NCBI GenBank assembly: GCA_018857735.1
Contig: JABMCL010000954.1
Location: 312,501-376,500, forward strand
DNA from: Alviniconcha marisindica
Taxonomy: Eukaryota; Mollusca; Gastropoda; Provannidae
Reading direction: 5' to 3'
Length of the DNA: 64,000 bases
Shown: positions 30,920-40,706 of the stretch, one piece after another
How the letters are laid out: each line of letters opens with the position of its first letter
How positions within the stretch are numbered: the first letter of the stretch is position 1
Position numbers and translations under genes: made by a program
Notes under the pieces: model-generated
The model's input: only the letters and a program-made list of their open reading frames with translations
What the model was told of the DNA's origin: nothing
Database searches by the model: none

Positions 30920-33900
30920 TTATAACGGTCTACGGACAAGATTTTGTGCTTTATAAATACTTTGATTGTTATTGTGTATTCAGCATATTTGTGTGTGCAC
31001 GTCCCTCTGAGTCAGTGTTGCTATAACTGTATAAGGCAGGAGCGGCACAGCTCAGTTGGTAGAGTGTTGAACCAAAAAGTGAGAGGCAACAATGGCAGGG
31101 GTTCAGTTCCCCAGCACTGCAAGGGATTTTTGTCCCTGAACCAACTTTCAGTGCAGACTCTCAGTCGTAAAGTGTTTGAACAGCTTCCATGTGCGATTGC
31201 ATGCATCAACATGAACATCTGTGAGCATGTTAAAAATCCCAAATACTAGCACAGTAGCAGCCATACCGTTGTTTGGACAAACACAAATTCAGCACACACT
31301 GGTAGGAATGGGTAAGGTGACCCAAATTTCCCACAAGGGATAAATGAAGGTGTTTTTTTTAACAAGGGGGTCGGGGGGTGGGTGGGGGGGGGGGGGGGTG
31401 TTAGTTAGGCTGGACATCTCAACCCAGTCACAGCTGGAACACCTGGAGGGAAAGCAAAACTTGAAAAGTTTTTAAATCACTCTTTAAAGTTTGAACTGAT
31501 TTAACCAGGAGGACAAGCCGCCTTAAAGAAATATTAATAGTACAGTTTACAATTCCAGTCTAGAATTGGCAGATTTCTGACTAATTTAAGCTTCTTGTTT
31601 TATTTATTTTTACCCAGAGAAGGTATCTCTATAATAAATATTTTACCATGATGACCTCAGTCTTAAAGATGACATTGACACAGACCTTGCTACTTCCATT
31701 AGACCCCAACAACAAAAATGTGACAGTTAATTTGATTTTGTGTGCTTGGGGAAAGCGGGTATTTCTTCCAATCCAAGAAGACTGAATTAATACATCTGGC
31801 TGAAATCTCTGTCATTTTGTGCATGCAGTCACACACAGCTGGCAATGAGAGTGTTAATTAATCAAAATGTTGTGTTTAACATTTGGTTGAAGTGTTGCTT
31901 TATGTCCACAGAAACCGTAGGTTTATTAGGGACGGGAGCCCAGGACGGCCACCTTGACTTTCACACAGCTCCTGAGCTCTGTGTTTTTAACAATAACAAG
32001 CTGCTGATGTCAGGACACTTCTGTCTGTCACACAGGGAACTGGTGTCCTTGTTGCAGTCCAGGAACACAGCGGTGTATCTGATCTCTGGGGGCTTTCGCA
32101 GGCTGATAGAGCCAGCTGCGCAGTGCCTCAACATTCCACTGGAAAACATCTTTGCCAACAGGCTGCTGTTTGAAAATGATGGTCAGTTTCCTCTAGAGCA
32201 CTGTTCTCAGTTTACTGGGCGATTCAGCGAAGCTGGTTTGCTATAGTGAACGCGCTTTGTAATCTTTTGCGCAAGATGTCACGAGAGGTCGCAGCACACT
32301 TCCGGGCCGATTTCTTAGTAGGCATTGCTTCACGCTGTGTATAACAATGGAAGTTGAACCTAGAATAGCAAAGCAGTACAAATGCCAATACTGTTGCAGT
32401 TGCAAAAATTACCGTGGAAAGGGGATGGAGGGTGGAAAAAAAGTGTCTTTGCGTGATTTTTTTGGCTGACCAGAAGATCACGAGTTTGTAGAAAAAATGC
32501 GTTTTGGGGCATCCTATAGCACAAGCAACAAGTTATTGCTTATTGCCAGACACATTATGACTACGGGCCTCCAAAAATGCCTTTAAAGTTGGCAGTGCAA
32601 AATTCGCAAATTCATTGTCACCGCCTTCCATTGCGAAGAAAGTATGCACCGGAAGTAAAAGCAGCCATAGGACTTAAGCGATGCCAGGCAAAAGTCAAGG
32701 GAGTTAACAACCCCGCCTGAATTGCCCAATAGATTTTTAACTTATGGTGGGATTTTCTTTTCTTTCCTTTTTTAACTTTGAAAAAAAAAAAAGGGGGGGG
32801 GGGGGGGGGGGGGGGTGTAAGTCCAGTAATTGATCCCTGTATTCTTTTTTTACACCCAGTCACACATAAAGGTCTTATGGAGGTGAAATAAAAACTGAAA
32901 GAACAAGCACTACTTCAGAAGAAAAACAAAACAAGTAAAAGTAAACAAACCAAATGTTAGATTCAAGTAACGTTATCTGAAAGTTGGTGTTGGTGGTGGT
33001 GGGGGGGAGGTGCCATGGAAGCAAATGAAAGTTCAACAATCAAACATTAAAAATCAAGGGGTTGGGGGGGGGGGGGGGGTGAACAAAAAGTTCAGCAATC
33101 TTAAAACATTAACTAAAATTCAGTTTAAACAGGGGGTGGAAAGGGAGGGTTGCAAATATTAACTAAAAGTTGTGGAGGGGAGGAGGCAACCAAAACTTCA
33201 ACAATCAAACATCATTAACTAAAATTTGCGGGGTGGGGTGAAGGCAACCAACCAAAAGGTGAACAATCCAACATTACCTGGGGGTGGGGGTGGAGGGGGG
33301 TTAAGTCTCTCTCATGAGAGACCACTCTTTGACTTTATTTTGTAGGCTTTCATTGTTGTTACCAATTTATGCTTCCTTTCTCTTCATTCCACGCAGGCCA
33401 GTTCTGCGGTTTTGACACAGAGGAGCCAACATCGGAGTCTGGCGGCAAGCCTCGAGTCATGGCATTGCTAAAAGAAAAGCACGGCTACCAGAATCTGGTG
33501 ATGATCGGTGACGGTGCCACTGACATGGAGGCCTCACCTCCTGCCGTGAGTGTGGACTCTTTTTACTACACTTGTTACAAGTTAGTTAGTAATTGGATTT
33601 TAACGTCCGGTCAACCACACAGGGTTACCTCAAGACAACTCGTTATAGAACAGAAAGATAGAAAGAAACACTTTCATTTGAGAAGGAAATCAGTACAGAG
33701 TAATTGCAGCACATATATATGCAGGTTGCAATTGCAAAGCATTGATTGAATTCAGGTAGATGTGCATATATGCGTATTTTCACTGGTTCTGGTAGAAAAT
33801 GGGACAGAAGTAATTCATTTTGACATTCAGTCGTCCATCTGGGTTATATAACATTCAGTCAACTTTCTGGGTTATATATCAGATCAGGGTGAATGGAAAT

Positions 33901-34570
33901 GCATTAGAAGTGTTTGATAACCAGTCGGGTAAACATGGTTTCAATTTTTTTCAGAAAAAATAGAAGGTGGTAGGAGACGAGGTGTGTGGAAGGTTAGGGG
34001 GTTATTTGGATCAAAACACACTAAAAGATTCAAAATGGAATTTTTTTTGTTTCTGTGCTTTGAACTGGTAGTGCTTCCATGCTTTTTGAATCTCCATTCA
34101 TTACAACATAGAAACAAAACAAAAGCCCAAACCAAAAAATTATCCAGATTAAAACAGTAACCAAACAACCATCTGTAATTATTTTTTTATTTGCTTTAGT
34201 TTGTTTTTCATTTGGATTGTTTTTTCAGATTGGGGTTTGGTTTTGTAAAATAAAAAAATAAATAAAAAAATAACAAACAAAAAACAAAACAAATATATAT
34301 ATATATAAGAGAAGTATGTGTGTTTGCCTAGTTGCTTAGCTGATGCTAAAAAGATGCAGCATGTTACTGCACTCTCTTCTTTAGATCTAGAATTCATATA
34401 GGTATTTCACCCCTTTCTTCTTTTTCTTCTTTTCTCTCTTTTAGGATGCTTTCATTGGATATGGAGGGAACATTGTGCGAGACAAAGTGAAAAACAATGC
34501 TGACTGGTTTGTCACGGATTTCAAGGAACTGATCTGCGCTGTCCAGCAGCCAGCCAAGCAGTGCAGTTGA
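29611..34570 (+). CDS. PSPH: Phosphoserine phosphatase
   Basis: This is a HAD-family phosphatase that catalyses the last step of serine synthesis, phosphoserine to serine, in the cytosol. Coding exons are 29611-29756, 30559-30693, 32036-32181, 33397-33545 and 34445-34570, totalling 702 nt and 233 aa, close to the 225-aa human enzyme. Motif I is DVDST at 22-26 (Asp22 nucleophile, Asp24 acid/base), motif II is SGG at 111-113, the motif III lysine is Lys160 in ESGGK, and motif IV is GDGATDMEA at 180-188 (metal-binding Asp181, Asp185). All are intact. Exon 2 must use the donor GTATGC at 30694; the GT two bases earlier would break the frame. The N-terminus (MDPAQQAAACRVWQKA) differs from vertebrates, as is usual. 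Confidence 0.95.
29779..29830. repeat. (TG)n then (TA)n microsatellite
   Basis: About 44 bp of TG followed by TATATATA, starting about 20 bp after the PSPH exon 1 donor. Confidence 0.95.
30085..30296. repeat. G-run and (CACG/CA)n compound microsatellite
   Basis: A G/A-rich run (GGGGGGGGGAGGGGAAGTG) precedes (CACG)n and long CA tracts in PSPH intron 1. Open frames across it are repeat artefacts. Confidence 0.92.
30559..30693 (+). CDS. PSPH: PSPH coding exon 2
   Basis: The acceptor is TTATGTAACAG and the donor GTATGC. The exon encodes TLKAMGGDVSFREALSERLK, the cap-domain helix region that covers the active site, through PQLSEGI. It is 135 nt long. Confidence 0.93.
30785..30975 (+). repeat. 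Interspersed repeat with internal TG tract (family B, copy in PSPH intron)
   Basis: Order: CTTCATCAGTCTGAAGTCTC, AAGTTGTGTGTAAATTCAG, TAATCAGTATGCTCGTGTG, (TG)n, AAGATTTTGTGCTTTATAAA. The reverse complement of this order is found at 58490-58745. Partial copies are at 48195-48305 and 18718-18835. Confidence 0.85.
31033..31345 (+). mobile_element. tRNA-derived SINE, second type
   Basis: The head GGCACAGCTCAGTTGGTAGA is a typical tRNA A-box region, and GGTTCAGTTCC is a one-mismatch B box. The body carries TCCCTGAACCAACTTTCAGT. The 3' end near 31322 is AAATTTCCCACAAGGGATAA, a LINE-type tail. It lies in PSPH intron 2. Confidence 0.8.
31346..32035. other. PSPH intron 2, remainder
   Basis: A long G-run lies at about 31367-31400. 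A SINE body/tail piece (about 31885-31990, containing GTCCACAGAAACCG and GGGAGCCCAGGACGGCCACC) lies just before exon 3. Confidence 0.6.
32036..32181 (+). CDS. PSPH: PSPH coding exon 3
   Basis: The acceptor is TGTCTGTCACACAG and the donor GTCAGTTT. The exon encodes ELVSLLQSRNTAVYLISGGF (motif II) through ENIFANRLLFEND. It is 146 nt long. Confidence 0.95.
32182..33396. other. PSPH intron 3 with G-rich tandem blocks
   Basis: G-runs occur at about 32795-32815, 33000-33010, 33062-33080 and 33283-33300. Between about 32940 and 33300 a degenerate unit with AACAATCAAACATTA.AAA and a G-rich spacer is repeated about five times. No exon was recognised. Confidence 0.7.
33397..33545 (+). CDS. PSPH: PSPH coding exon 4
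   Basis: The acceptor is TTCATTCCACGCAG and the donor GTGAGTG. The exon encodes CGFDTEEPTSESGGK (motif III lysine) and IGDGATDMEASPPA (motif IV). It is 149 nt long. Confidence 0.95.
33546..34444. other. PSPH intron 4
   Basis: A SINE-tail-like piece (TTAGTTAGTAATTGGATTTTA and CCACACAGGGTTACC) lies at 33577-33640. A short duplication of ACATTCAGTC...TCTGGGTTATATA lies at about 33820-33880. The rest is AT-rich. Confidence 0.5.
34445..34570 (+). CDS. PSPH: PSPH terminal coding exon 5
   Basis: The acceptor is TTTTCTCTCTTTTAG. The exon encodes DAFIGYGGNIVRDKVKNNAD, WFVTDFKELI and a short tail to TGA at 34568-34570. It is 126 nt long. Confidence 0.95.
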   Translation, partial: DAFIGYGGNIVRDKVKNNADWFVTDFKELICAVQQPAKQCS

Positions 34571-35669
34571 TGTTTTCTTCTTTCTTTTTTCTTGTGGGGG
34601 GGGGGGAGGCGGAAAGTTGATGTGAATGAAAATGAACATCATGCAAGTCCAGCTGCGTCTTTGTTCATAGCGCTTTGTAAATCGCTTTCCGCAAAAGTCA
34701 TTTGATAAACTGTTTAACATTAATCAACATATGTTGGACCTTTAGATACACACGCACACATGCACGCACGCACCCATGCACACACACACCACGGCAGTCT
34801 GAATCTTTCCCTTTAGTTTTCACCACTGCCCGCTAGCAGCGATGGATGCTTAAAGATAAACAACGGGCGAGTGGCCGGCTGACTATAACCCACGCTGACC
34901 CTAGAGACTAGCGCACACCTGCACTTCACACAGACCGAAGCGCGCTGTACACAGCAAGTGCCATGCGCTGACCTTGCTATGCTGCACACACAGTGGTGAT
35001 AACACGCTGCGGTCAGCGAGAGCGGGTGAAGGGACAAAGCAGTAAAACTGGGGTGGTTGATTGCAAAGTATTTTACTCATTAAGGCTTGCAGCCAAAGGT
35101 TGTGTATCAAATCAGCTCTGTAGAGAAAAGAACAAGGTTTCTGTTGACACTAAACATGCCATATAAAATTGCAAAATGCATGCCGTACAAGACGCACAAA
35201 AGCAACCCAGAAATCACAGAGATTTGAGCACTCCGTCGCTGACCTAATTTTTCCACATTTTTCCCACGATGCTAAGTCACGCAAACGGATTTTTGCAAGT
35301 GTAATAATGTCATGCTCACAAACCGACATGCATCTACTTTAGTGACATCAAGCCAAAAGTCATGATTCACCTACCTTACGCTTGTAGCAGGCCTCATTAA
35401 TCACTCGATGAACAATAATCCATTCACAAGAACATGCACTCCAAGCGCCTCAGACGCTACTCACAGTGCTTCTTTTTCTTGGGGAAGGTGTACTGAAAGT
35501 ACTTAATTTGCTACAAGTCATATCAAACATGATGGTGATTTACAATATTTGCAGTACCTATTTTGTTTTTTCCCCTAAATTTGTCTCTGACTAGTTTGTT
35601 TTCACTGCCACAGTAAAAGGTATCATACATTTAAAATGAACACGAAAATAAAACTTGTTAGACGGACAT
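34571..35669. other. PSPH 3' flank
   Basis: Contains the likely PSPH 3'UTR (AAAATAAAAC near 35646 is the nearest clear candidate signal, otherwise unclear), a G-run at about 34597-34606 and a short CACG/CA tract at about 34747-34790. No exon was recognised. Confidence 0.4.
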
Positions 35670-36116
35670 TCAAGTTTTGAAGCACATGCAACACTTTGTC
35701 ATAATTGTGTGTGCTCCTAATTTGCAGCATGCAAAGCATACAGTTACGTTTTGTTTTTCTCTATAGATGGCATCAGCCCGTGGAAGAGAGGTGCCATGTG
35801 CGTGTTCTCTCACTAAGTTAACACTCTGAGCTGCTCCTCCTTGCTCCTCAGTCCCCAAACACATTTTTAGAGGCAGTTGATGGTTGGTGGCACTTGAATG
35901 TTTATGGTCTGTATCTCCGACAATGTTTATTTCAAAAATCGATAGAATTTCGTCAAAATATTGAGTACAACGGGTCCCCTTACTTCTGTTATTATCCTTC
36001 TCACCTCTTTTCACACATTCTCCACACAGTCTGCAAAGAGAATTCATTTTCCTTGCATGTTCAGTTAATGAATGGTCAGTTGAGAAACCACTCTCCATGA
36101 TGGAAAAGGCACGCAC
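35670..36116 (-). CDS. Open frame with RAG1 N-terminal-like CRLCG zinc motif, possible mobile-element remnant
   Basis: A minus-strand frame of 148 codons starts at 36116. From about residue 24 it reads MNSLCRLCGECVKRGEK, followed by a 20-residue spacer and then FDEILSIFEINIVGDTDHKH. CxLCG followed by F(x)IxI..D.D..H is the layout of the zinc-binding N-terminal domain of RAG1, and of RAG1-N-like proteins carried by molluscan mobile elements (N-RAG-TP of Aplysia) and many orphan invertebrate genes. The expected second CxxC just after the His is not found; one Cys follows 10 residues later. The frame after it looks unconstrained, so the domain is cut or an exon ends near codon 75. It lies between PSPH and NICN1 and belongs to neither. 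Assignment is from motif pattern only. Confidence 0.4.
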   Translation of the reverse strand: MRAFSIMESGFSTDHSLTEHARKMNSLCRLCGECVKRGEKDNNRSKGTRCTQYFDEILSIFEINIVGDTDHKHSSATNHQLPLKMCLGTEEQGGAAQSVNLVREHAHGTSLPRADAIYREKQNVTVCFACCKLGAHTIMTKCCMCFKT

Positions 36117-36689
36117 ACATACACTAAGTCATTATATCACAGCTTACAGGACTGAATCACGAAAATGAGTAACTGGCTTTAACAAAAAAAGAGACCGGAC
36201 TAATAAACACACCAACATTGATGCAGTCAAAAATCCGGGCTTTGCCACAGCATGTGATTGAAATTGCCACAAAATGCTGCAAGTAATAAGAAAGAAGGCC
36301 CAGTTTCCACTGGTGCCAGATGCCACGCTGGAATGTCAGGCGTGACCTGGGGTCAAGCTGAGTGCAGTGGGGGTGAGCCGGTCAACTAAAGAGTGGGAAA
36401 TAGCCGAGACTTGACCGCCGTGGCACACACAGGGGGGTCTGTAACTGTAATCTTAATCATGCTGTCAGTGTCGGTTTCGTGTGACTTGCACAGGTTTTAT
36501 ATCATCATAGTTATGAAGAGTAATTGTGGATAATTTCTGAACTGTCAAAGGCTCATTTTACTTTTAGAGTAAGATAGGAAAATAACACAGTTGTGAGCTC
36601 TTCAACAGTTTGCCAGATAGATTTATTGGGTTTGTGCATGTTTTTTTGTTTGTTTATTTTTAATATTTTGTTGTTGCATGCATATAGAT

Positions 36690-36724
<35 letters not shown>

Positions 36725-37184
36725 CCATACAAGGGCATTATTTAGGTGTGCCTACATACAAACAATTCAAAAGCCACTGGCAATGTCAGACAGATCAGTT
36801 TTCTAATAAATGCTGATTTGTTTTTAAAAAAAAATCTTTCCCACAGAGTGATGTGTTTGTGTGTATATATATATGTCTATATATGCATATGCAAAAGTTT
36901 CTTCCTAGATGCTTCCGATGCCTGCATGAGCAATCTTCAAACTCACACTTGTAAGTGAAAATGAACAAGGCAGAAGTATATGGTAACCATGTTTGTGATG
37001 ACGCAACCTAATTCATATTAAAAATATTACATGTGGGCAACTGGCATTGCCTAAGTGATGACTGTACACCCACCTATACACATCACATACACATACAACT
37101 GAAGACTGTAGATCACGTTTGTGAGAAAACATTTATTTCTCAGTCCTTTGGTACAAGCATGCACACACACACACACACCTGCAC

Positions 37185-37350
37185 ACATCACTCTTACCTC
37201 ATGTACAATATACATAAATTATCACTCTTACCTCATGTACAATACACATGAATTATCACTCTTAACTAATGTACAATACACATATCACTCTTACCTCATG
37301 TACATCAACTAATATACAATACACATATTACTCTTACCTCATGTACAATC
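37185..37350. repeat. Minisatellite, ~34-bp unit
   Basis: Units read ATCACTCTTACCTCATGTAC AATACACAT(A/GA)(A)TT with variants, about five copies. Confidence 0.85.
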
Positions 37351-37394
37351 ACAACTGCGAAAACGTCAAATTCAATTACATTCCTTTGCACAAA

Positions 37395-37562
37395 TGTTAA
37401 ATATATGGGGTGTTTTTTTTCTGATCATACAACATTCAATCAATTTCTTTTGCACAAATGTTATAAATCATTTCTTTTATCCATGTTTTTTCTCATCATA
37501 CAACATTCAATCAATTTCTTTGGCACAAATGTTACAAATCATTTCTTTTATCCATGCAAACC
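37395..37562. repeat. Direct duplication, ~73-bp period
   Basis: ATCATACAACATTCAATCAA, TTTCTTT.GCACAAATGTTA and AATCATTTCTTTTATCCATG are repeated twice, with a partial third copy before them. Confidence 0.85.
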
Positions 37563-37699
37563 CCCCCCCCCCATATAGTTGCCTGAATCAAGTATGATAA
37601 TCATGCAGCCCCCACATCGCCAGATACTGAAGAGGGGAAAGTTGGGGTTGCAGTTTTCTTGGCTTATTTTCTTCTCTCGACACTGCCTGCAGCCGGCCT

Positions 37700-37741
37700 C
37701 TACGTGTACGCCAACAGATTGATGTCATAACAGCCATCAAC
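37700..37741 (-). CDS. NICN1: NICN1 terminal coding exon 7
   Basis: The acceptor (minus strand) is GTGAATTTGTTTCAG. The exon encodes VDGCYDINLLAYT and a stop at 37702-37700. It is only 42 nt but matches the conserved C-terminus of the family. Confidence 0.93.
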   Translation of the reverse strand, partial: VDGCYDINLLAYT

Positions 37742-40650
37742 CTGAAACAAATTCACACCACTGACAATCCTTGTTTAGCATCCACAATCTGAAACACAAC
37801 AGGGCCCAGAGCACTCGTGCAGAATCAACAAACAAGGGAGTTAATTAGCGCTTGAAATAGGTAACACAAGCACAACTCAGATCTTTGTTGTTGTGCTTGC
37901 GTTATGTATTTCAAGCACTAAACTCCCTTGTTTGTTGATTGTTTAGCATCCACATATGGCAAATTCTTAAAAGGAAAAACTCTGAAAACTAGTTGGGTCT
38001 GGGGGCATGCCCCCATGGATTTTTCTCCCCCAAAGATTTTTTTATTTTTATAAATCTATGCTGTCTGCATTTTTATGGAAAATAAAGGTAATTTGGCATT
38101 TATGAGGAGTGTGTCCTCAAAAAGTACAAAATTATGTAATAAGTTGGGACACTAAAATAGGAAATTACCAAAATGAAGGTAACTGACACCATGTTCACTT
38201 TCACTGCCATGGACATTTATGTTTTGGTGGCCAGTTCCCATCCTGAACATTGCTGGCAGTCCCTGCAATCATTTGACTGCTGTGGCTGCAAAATGTTGTT
38301 AGCTGCAAGTGTGCGCTTTTGCAGCAACAACTTTCCTTTTGCAACTGCAAAATTAGGGGGCAGTTTTCCAGCAAGAAAAAGACCAACAGCTTGGCCCAGT
38401 GGTCATGTTGAATAGTACAGGCATGTTTCAAATCTGCCTAGCAATTGTGTTGACCAGCATCAGCATACCTCAAATCTACTTAGCAGCTGTGTTGAACAGG
38501 ACAGGTACACAGTCTAAAACGGAATGCCTGTGTGGAATCAACAAACAAGGGAGTTAACTAGTGCTCAAACGATGTCAAACAAACACAACAACAAAGACCC
38601 GAGTCACCTGCAGTAACTCTTACCTGGCATGTGAGTAAATACAAGGTACATAAACTCCATGAGGATGTACATCTGGTGGAGTTTTAATGTACCCGGTATT
38701 TACCCGCATGCCAGGTGAGAGTTACCGTCAGCAACTCGGGTCTGTGTTGTTGTGTTTGATGTCTTTCAAGTACAGGCACACCTCAAATCTGCCTACTGAT
38801 TGTGTTGAACAGTACAGATGAACTTCAAATATACCTAGTGATTGTGTAGCACTGTGCAGGCATACCTCAACTATACCTAGCAATTGTGTTCAATGGTTCT
38901 GATGTACCTAGTCTGCCTATCGATTGTGTTGAATAGTACCGACGTACCTCAAATCTGCCCATGGTCTGTGATGACTGATTGGTGGACACCTCCTCTGCCA
39001 GGGCCCACAACTGCTGCAGGGTGGAAGACAATCCTAAAAGATCCGGGACACCCTAGCAGAAAAAAACAACATTAATTTTAGGTTTTCCAAAACGAAAACT
39101 TGGATGAATACAGTGAACAGGGACATCATGTAAAGTCACAAGCAGGTCACACAGGCACAAATATGTTGCATACATACCTTTTTTCCTTCTTTCTCTTTTC
39201 AATATCAAACTGAAGCAAACAGTTACATTAGATTTAGCTTAGGTCGATGTTGGACTTCCAAGTCAAAAGCAATGTCTGTTTGATCCTGTTTGTTTTATTC
39301 ATTATGGATGCTGCACTGTAGTGAAATATAAATACAAACAAGACAAAATGAAGAAGAAAAGAAAGAAAGAAAAATGATGACATTAGGAAGGAAGGACAAA
39401 ACAGAGTTTGAAAAAGAAATAGAAACACTAAGAACAGACAAAAGGAGCACAAAGTCAGCACATAGACACCACATAACACACACACACACACACACACACA
39501 CTGAAACATTCATCCAAACAGATATATACACAGATGAAAACTTACAGTAATGCATGTAAAAGAACAAAAGTGAAAAGCACATTTTTTACGTAATTCAATC
39601 AAATATTACATGCATTGCAATAAAATACACAAAGCCCCTACCTCTAGACAACAACAACAACAAACAAGTGCAGAATCACATTTCATTAGCATGTGTCATT
39701 TTAATAACCTTTATAGGTTGAACTCTAATCTTGTTCTTAATTTTGCTGGAAAACATGCGAGCACGCACTCATACAGTTTCACTATGCATATAAATGTATG
39801 TGTGCACACACGTGGGGGTGGGGGAACATAATGATACATCCGTCTGTAGATTTGTCTGAGAAGGAGAGAGAGATTTGTTAGTAATACTAACAGTCTGCTC
39901 TGATAAACCTAGCTACAGTGCAGTTACAGTCAAACAAACCAAAAAGGCTATAAATTATCTCGGAAGCTGCTGCTTCAAAAACAAAAAACAAAAAAAAGCA
40001 TCTACACCTGAAAAAATACACGTGCTGTAATGTGAGAAAGTCAAAAATGCTTGACAAGTGGTGTTTCAATCAACACTTCATGCTTTCAACGAAAAGGACA
40101 TCAAGAAGCAATAAACTCTGCAAAAATAATGGCTGTGAGCTGGCATGTTACCTCTAACTGTGCTGTACAAATCTCCTTCATTACTATAATGTTATTAATA
40201 TTATTATTAACTGGTTACAAGAGAGAGAGTTAGGGAGAGAAAGAGTTTCTACCCAAGGTAAATGAAAAAAAGAAGAAAGAAGACATCCTCAGATTACAAA
40301 AATGGACACAACCTGTTACAAATTTTGAAATAAAAAATATATTTATGTATCAAAAAATACAGTTGACACAAAGGTGACCTGAAGGGAACCTCTGACATGA
40401 AAACATACAAATGTAATTTTTGGAACATAATTCCACTGACCTAAATTGTTGGCATTTACCACAATACGACCCTTAATTTGATAGCCCTCAAACAGTAGCT
40501 GCCACTGTTTTTGTTTTCTTCTTTTCCAAGCTCAAAGATAAGAGTATGTATACTCCGTTTGTGAACAACTGGATGACGCCTATACTGACAAACAATTTGT
40601 CACTTCTTTTTCTGCTCTCTCTCCCTCTCCCTTTTTTTTCTCTTCTCTTT

Positions 40651-40706
<56 letters not shown>

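Larger units (their letters stand above)
36117..37699. other. 3' flank of NICN1
   Basis: Contains (TA)n at about 36693-36722, a CA tract at about 37161-37180 and the two tandem repeats listed next. A possible NICN1 polyadenylation signal on the minus strand is AAATAAATG near 37130-37138. No exon was recognised. Confidence 0.4.
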
